64,000 nt of DNA from UBA6772 sp965183875. GTDB taxonomy: Bacteria; Bacteroidota; Bacteroidia; Flavobacteriales; UBA7430. The translations under genes were made by a program, and so were the position numbers. Below the pieces are notes generated by a model. The model was not told the origin of the DNA and did no database searches. It was given only the letters and a program-made list of their open reading frames with translations. The stretch spans positions 13,869-77,868 of the forward strand of contig CBCYMK010000004.1 in NCBI GenBank assembly GCA_965183875.1, read 5' to 3'. The number at the start of each line of letters is the position of its first letter. Within the stretch, counting starts at the first letter, position 1. This document shows, one piece after another, positions 63,433 to 64,000 of this stretch.

Positions 63433-64000
63433 TTAATCGTTAAATGTCATTCTTATACCCGAATAGAATTTTCTTCCCATTACAGGCCCCCAAATCATAG
63501 CGGCATCAAAGTCGTCTGAGAATGGGTTTTCTACACTTCTAATTGGGTTGTCTTGGGTAAAATTCAATGCATTCTCTACCCCAATATACCAATCGAATTT
63601 TTTAAACCTACGGGTAAAACTGACTCGATACTAAGTTGAAGTTTGGCGACCACGACTCGTCAATTACTCCCTTAGCAGGAATCCTACTAGGACCTATATT
63701 TTGTACTGTAATGTTTATATCCCACTTATTTAACCAAGCAGCATAAGACACCTGAGCTAAGGATCGGTATTTTGCTACAAAAGGCATAAAGTTTGCCTGC
63801 CCTGTTCCATCGCTACCATAAGTAGTTTTGGTCTCGTTCCACTTTTGAGCAAACTTCAACTCCCAACCTTCGGCAGGTTCTATAGAAGCATCAATTTGTA
63901 GACTTGTAGAATACGAGTTTCCCTCTAAATTATAGATCCTAATTTTGTCTCCCTGCTCTATGTCTACCACCACTTGATTGTTAAAGTCTGTTTGGTAGAA
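63433..64000 (-). CDS. TonB-dependent receptor, C-terminal part, one frameshift, 5' end outside window
   Basis: The visible part is the end of an outer-membrane beta-barrel: NETKTTYGSDGTGQANFMPF, SYAAWLNKWDINITVQNIGP, and a terminal strand GRKFYSGIRMTFND at the stop (63433). Removing one base from a TTTT run near 63615 joins the pieces as SSQFTRRFKKFDWYIGVENA. The layout matches TonB receptors that end in a short barrel strand. With the HMA-domain gene next to it, metal transport is a reasonable guess. The N-terminal plug is not in the window. Confidence 0.82.

Overview
The window reads as part of a chromosome from a member of the Bacteroidota, most likely a marine-type flavobacterium (class Flavobacteriia). 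The evidence is AT-rich DNA, Bacteroidota promoters of the TAnnTTTG type with few Shine-Dalgarno sequences, a protein ending in a type IX secretion (T9SS) sorting domain, DUF4270 and LptC-like lipoproteins, and the gene order coaX / outer-membrane protein / TPR protein / lptC / CorC-type protein / SurA-PpiD-like protein. I cannot fix the genus from sequence reading alone.

Layout. 1-12.6 kb: housekeeping genes (hemB, an Nfu iron-sulfur scaffold, gamma-carbonic anhydrase, flavodoxin, bacilliredoxin, a four-helix-bundle gene between short repeats, leuS, an M23 peptidase with a GH3-type enzyme, an unlisted-size 40-aa Cys-rich gene, an M28 peptidase, rpiB). 12.6-13.3 kb: an AT-rich gap between divergent genes. 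13.3-19.2 kb: a thioredoxin-fold protein, a DMT transporter, a phosphohexomutase, two tandem paralogous small membrane proteins, a methyltransferase and tRNA-Phe. 19.2-26.5 kb: an envelope operon (coaX, outer-membrane protein, TPR protein, lptC, a CorC/HlyC-type protein, a PpiD-like chaperone). 26.6-38.2 kb: an S41 protease, dCMP deaminase and a surface-polysaccharide cluster (initiating sugar transferase, WecG, ligase, GT4, polymerase, flippase, WecC, WecB) that should make a ManNAcA-containing glycan. 38.4-48.2 kb: secreted proteins, dominated by a 1973-aa Cys-rich Kazal/VWC mosaic with a T9SS tail. 48.2-54 kb: tRNA-Leu with a 53-bp tandem repeat, prs, rplY, pth, small secreted proteins and glmS. 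54-60.2 kb: DUF4270, a short glycogen-synthase-type protein, panC, panD, a YbhN-type membrane protein, a heptose-phosphate adenylyltransferase and radA. 60.2-64 kb: an accessory region with an ORF6N gene and a parDE toxin-antitoxin pair between three diverged copies of the radA 3' end, then an MFS transporter, a heavy-metal-binding-domain protein and a partial TonB-dependent receptor.

Two points matter most to a reader. First, many genes carry one-base frameshifts, mostly in short homopolymers. They are scattered at 18-35 kb, absent from about 35-55.6 kb and dense from 55.6 kb to the end. Each frame resumes with family-typical sequence, so most are probably sequencing or assembly errors; I give repaired gene limits. 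Second, the best candidate for something new is the radA 3' end: it is present three times as diverged but protein-conserving copies, with one small accessory module between each pair, which looks like serial insertion of cassettes at a gene end.
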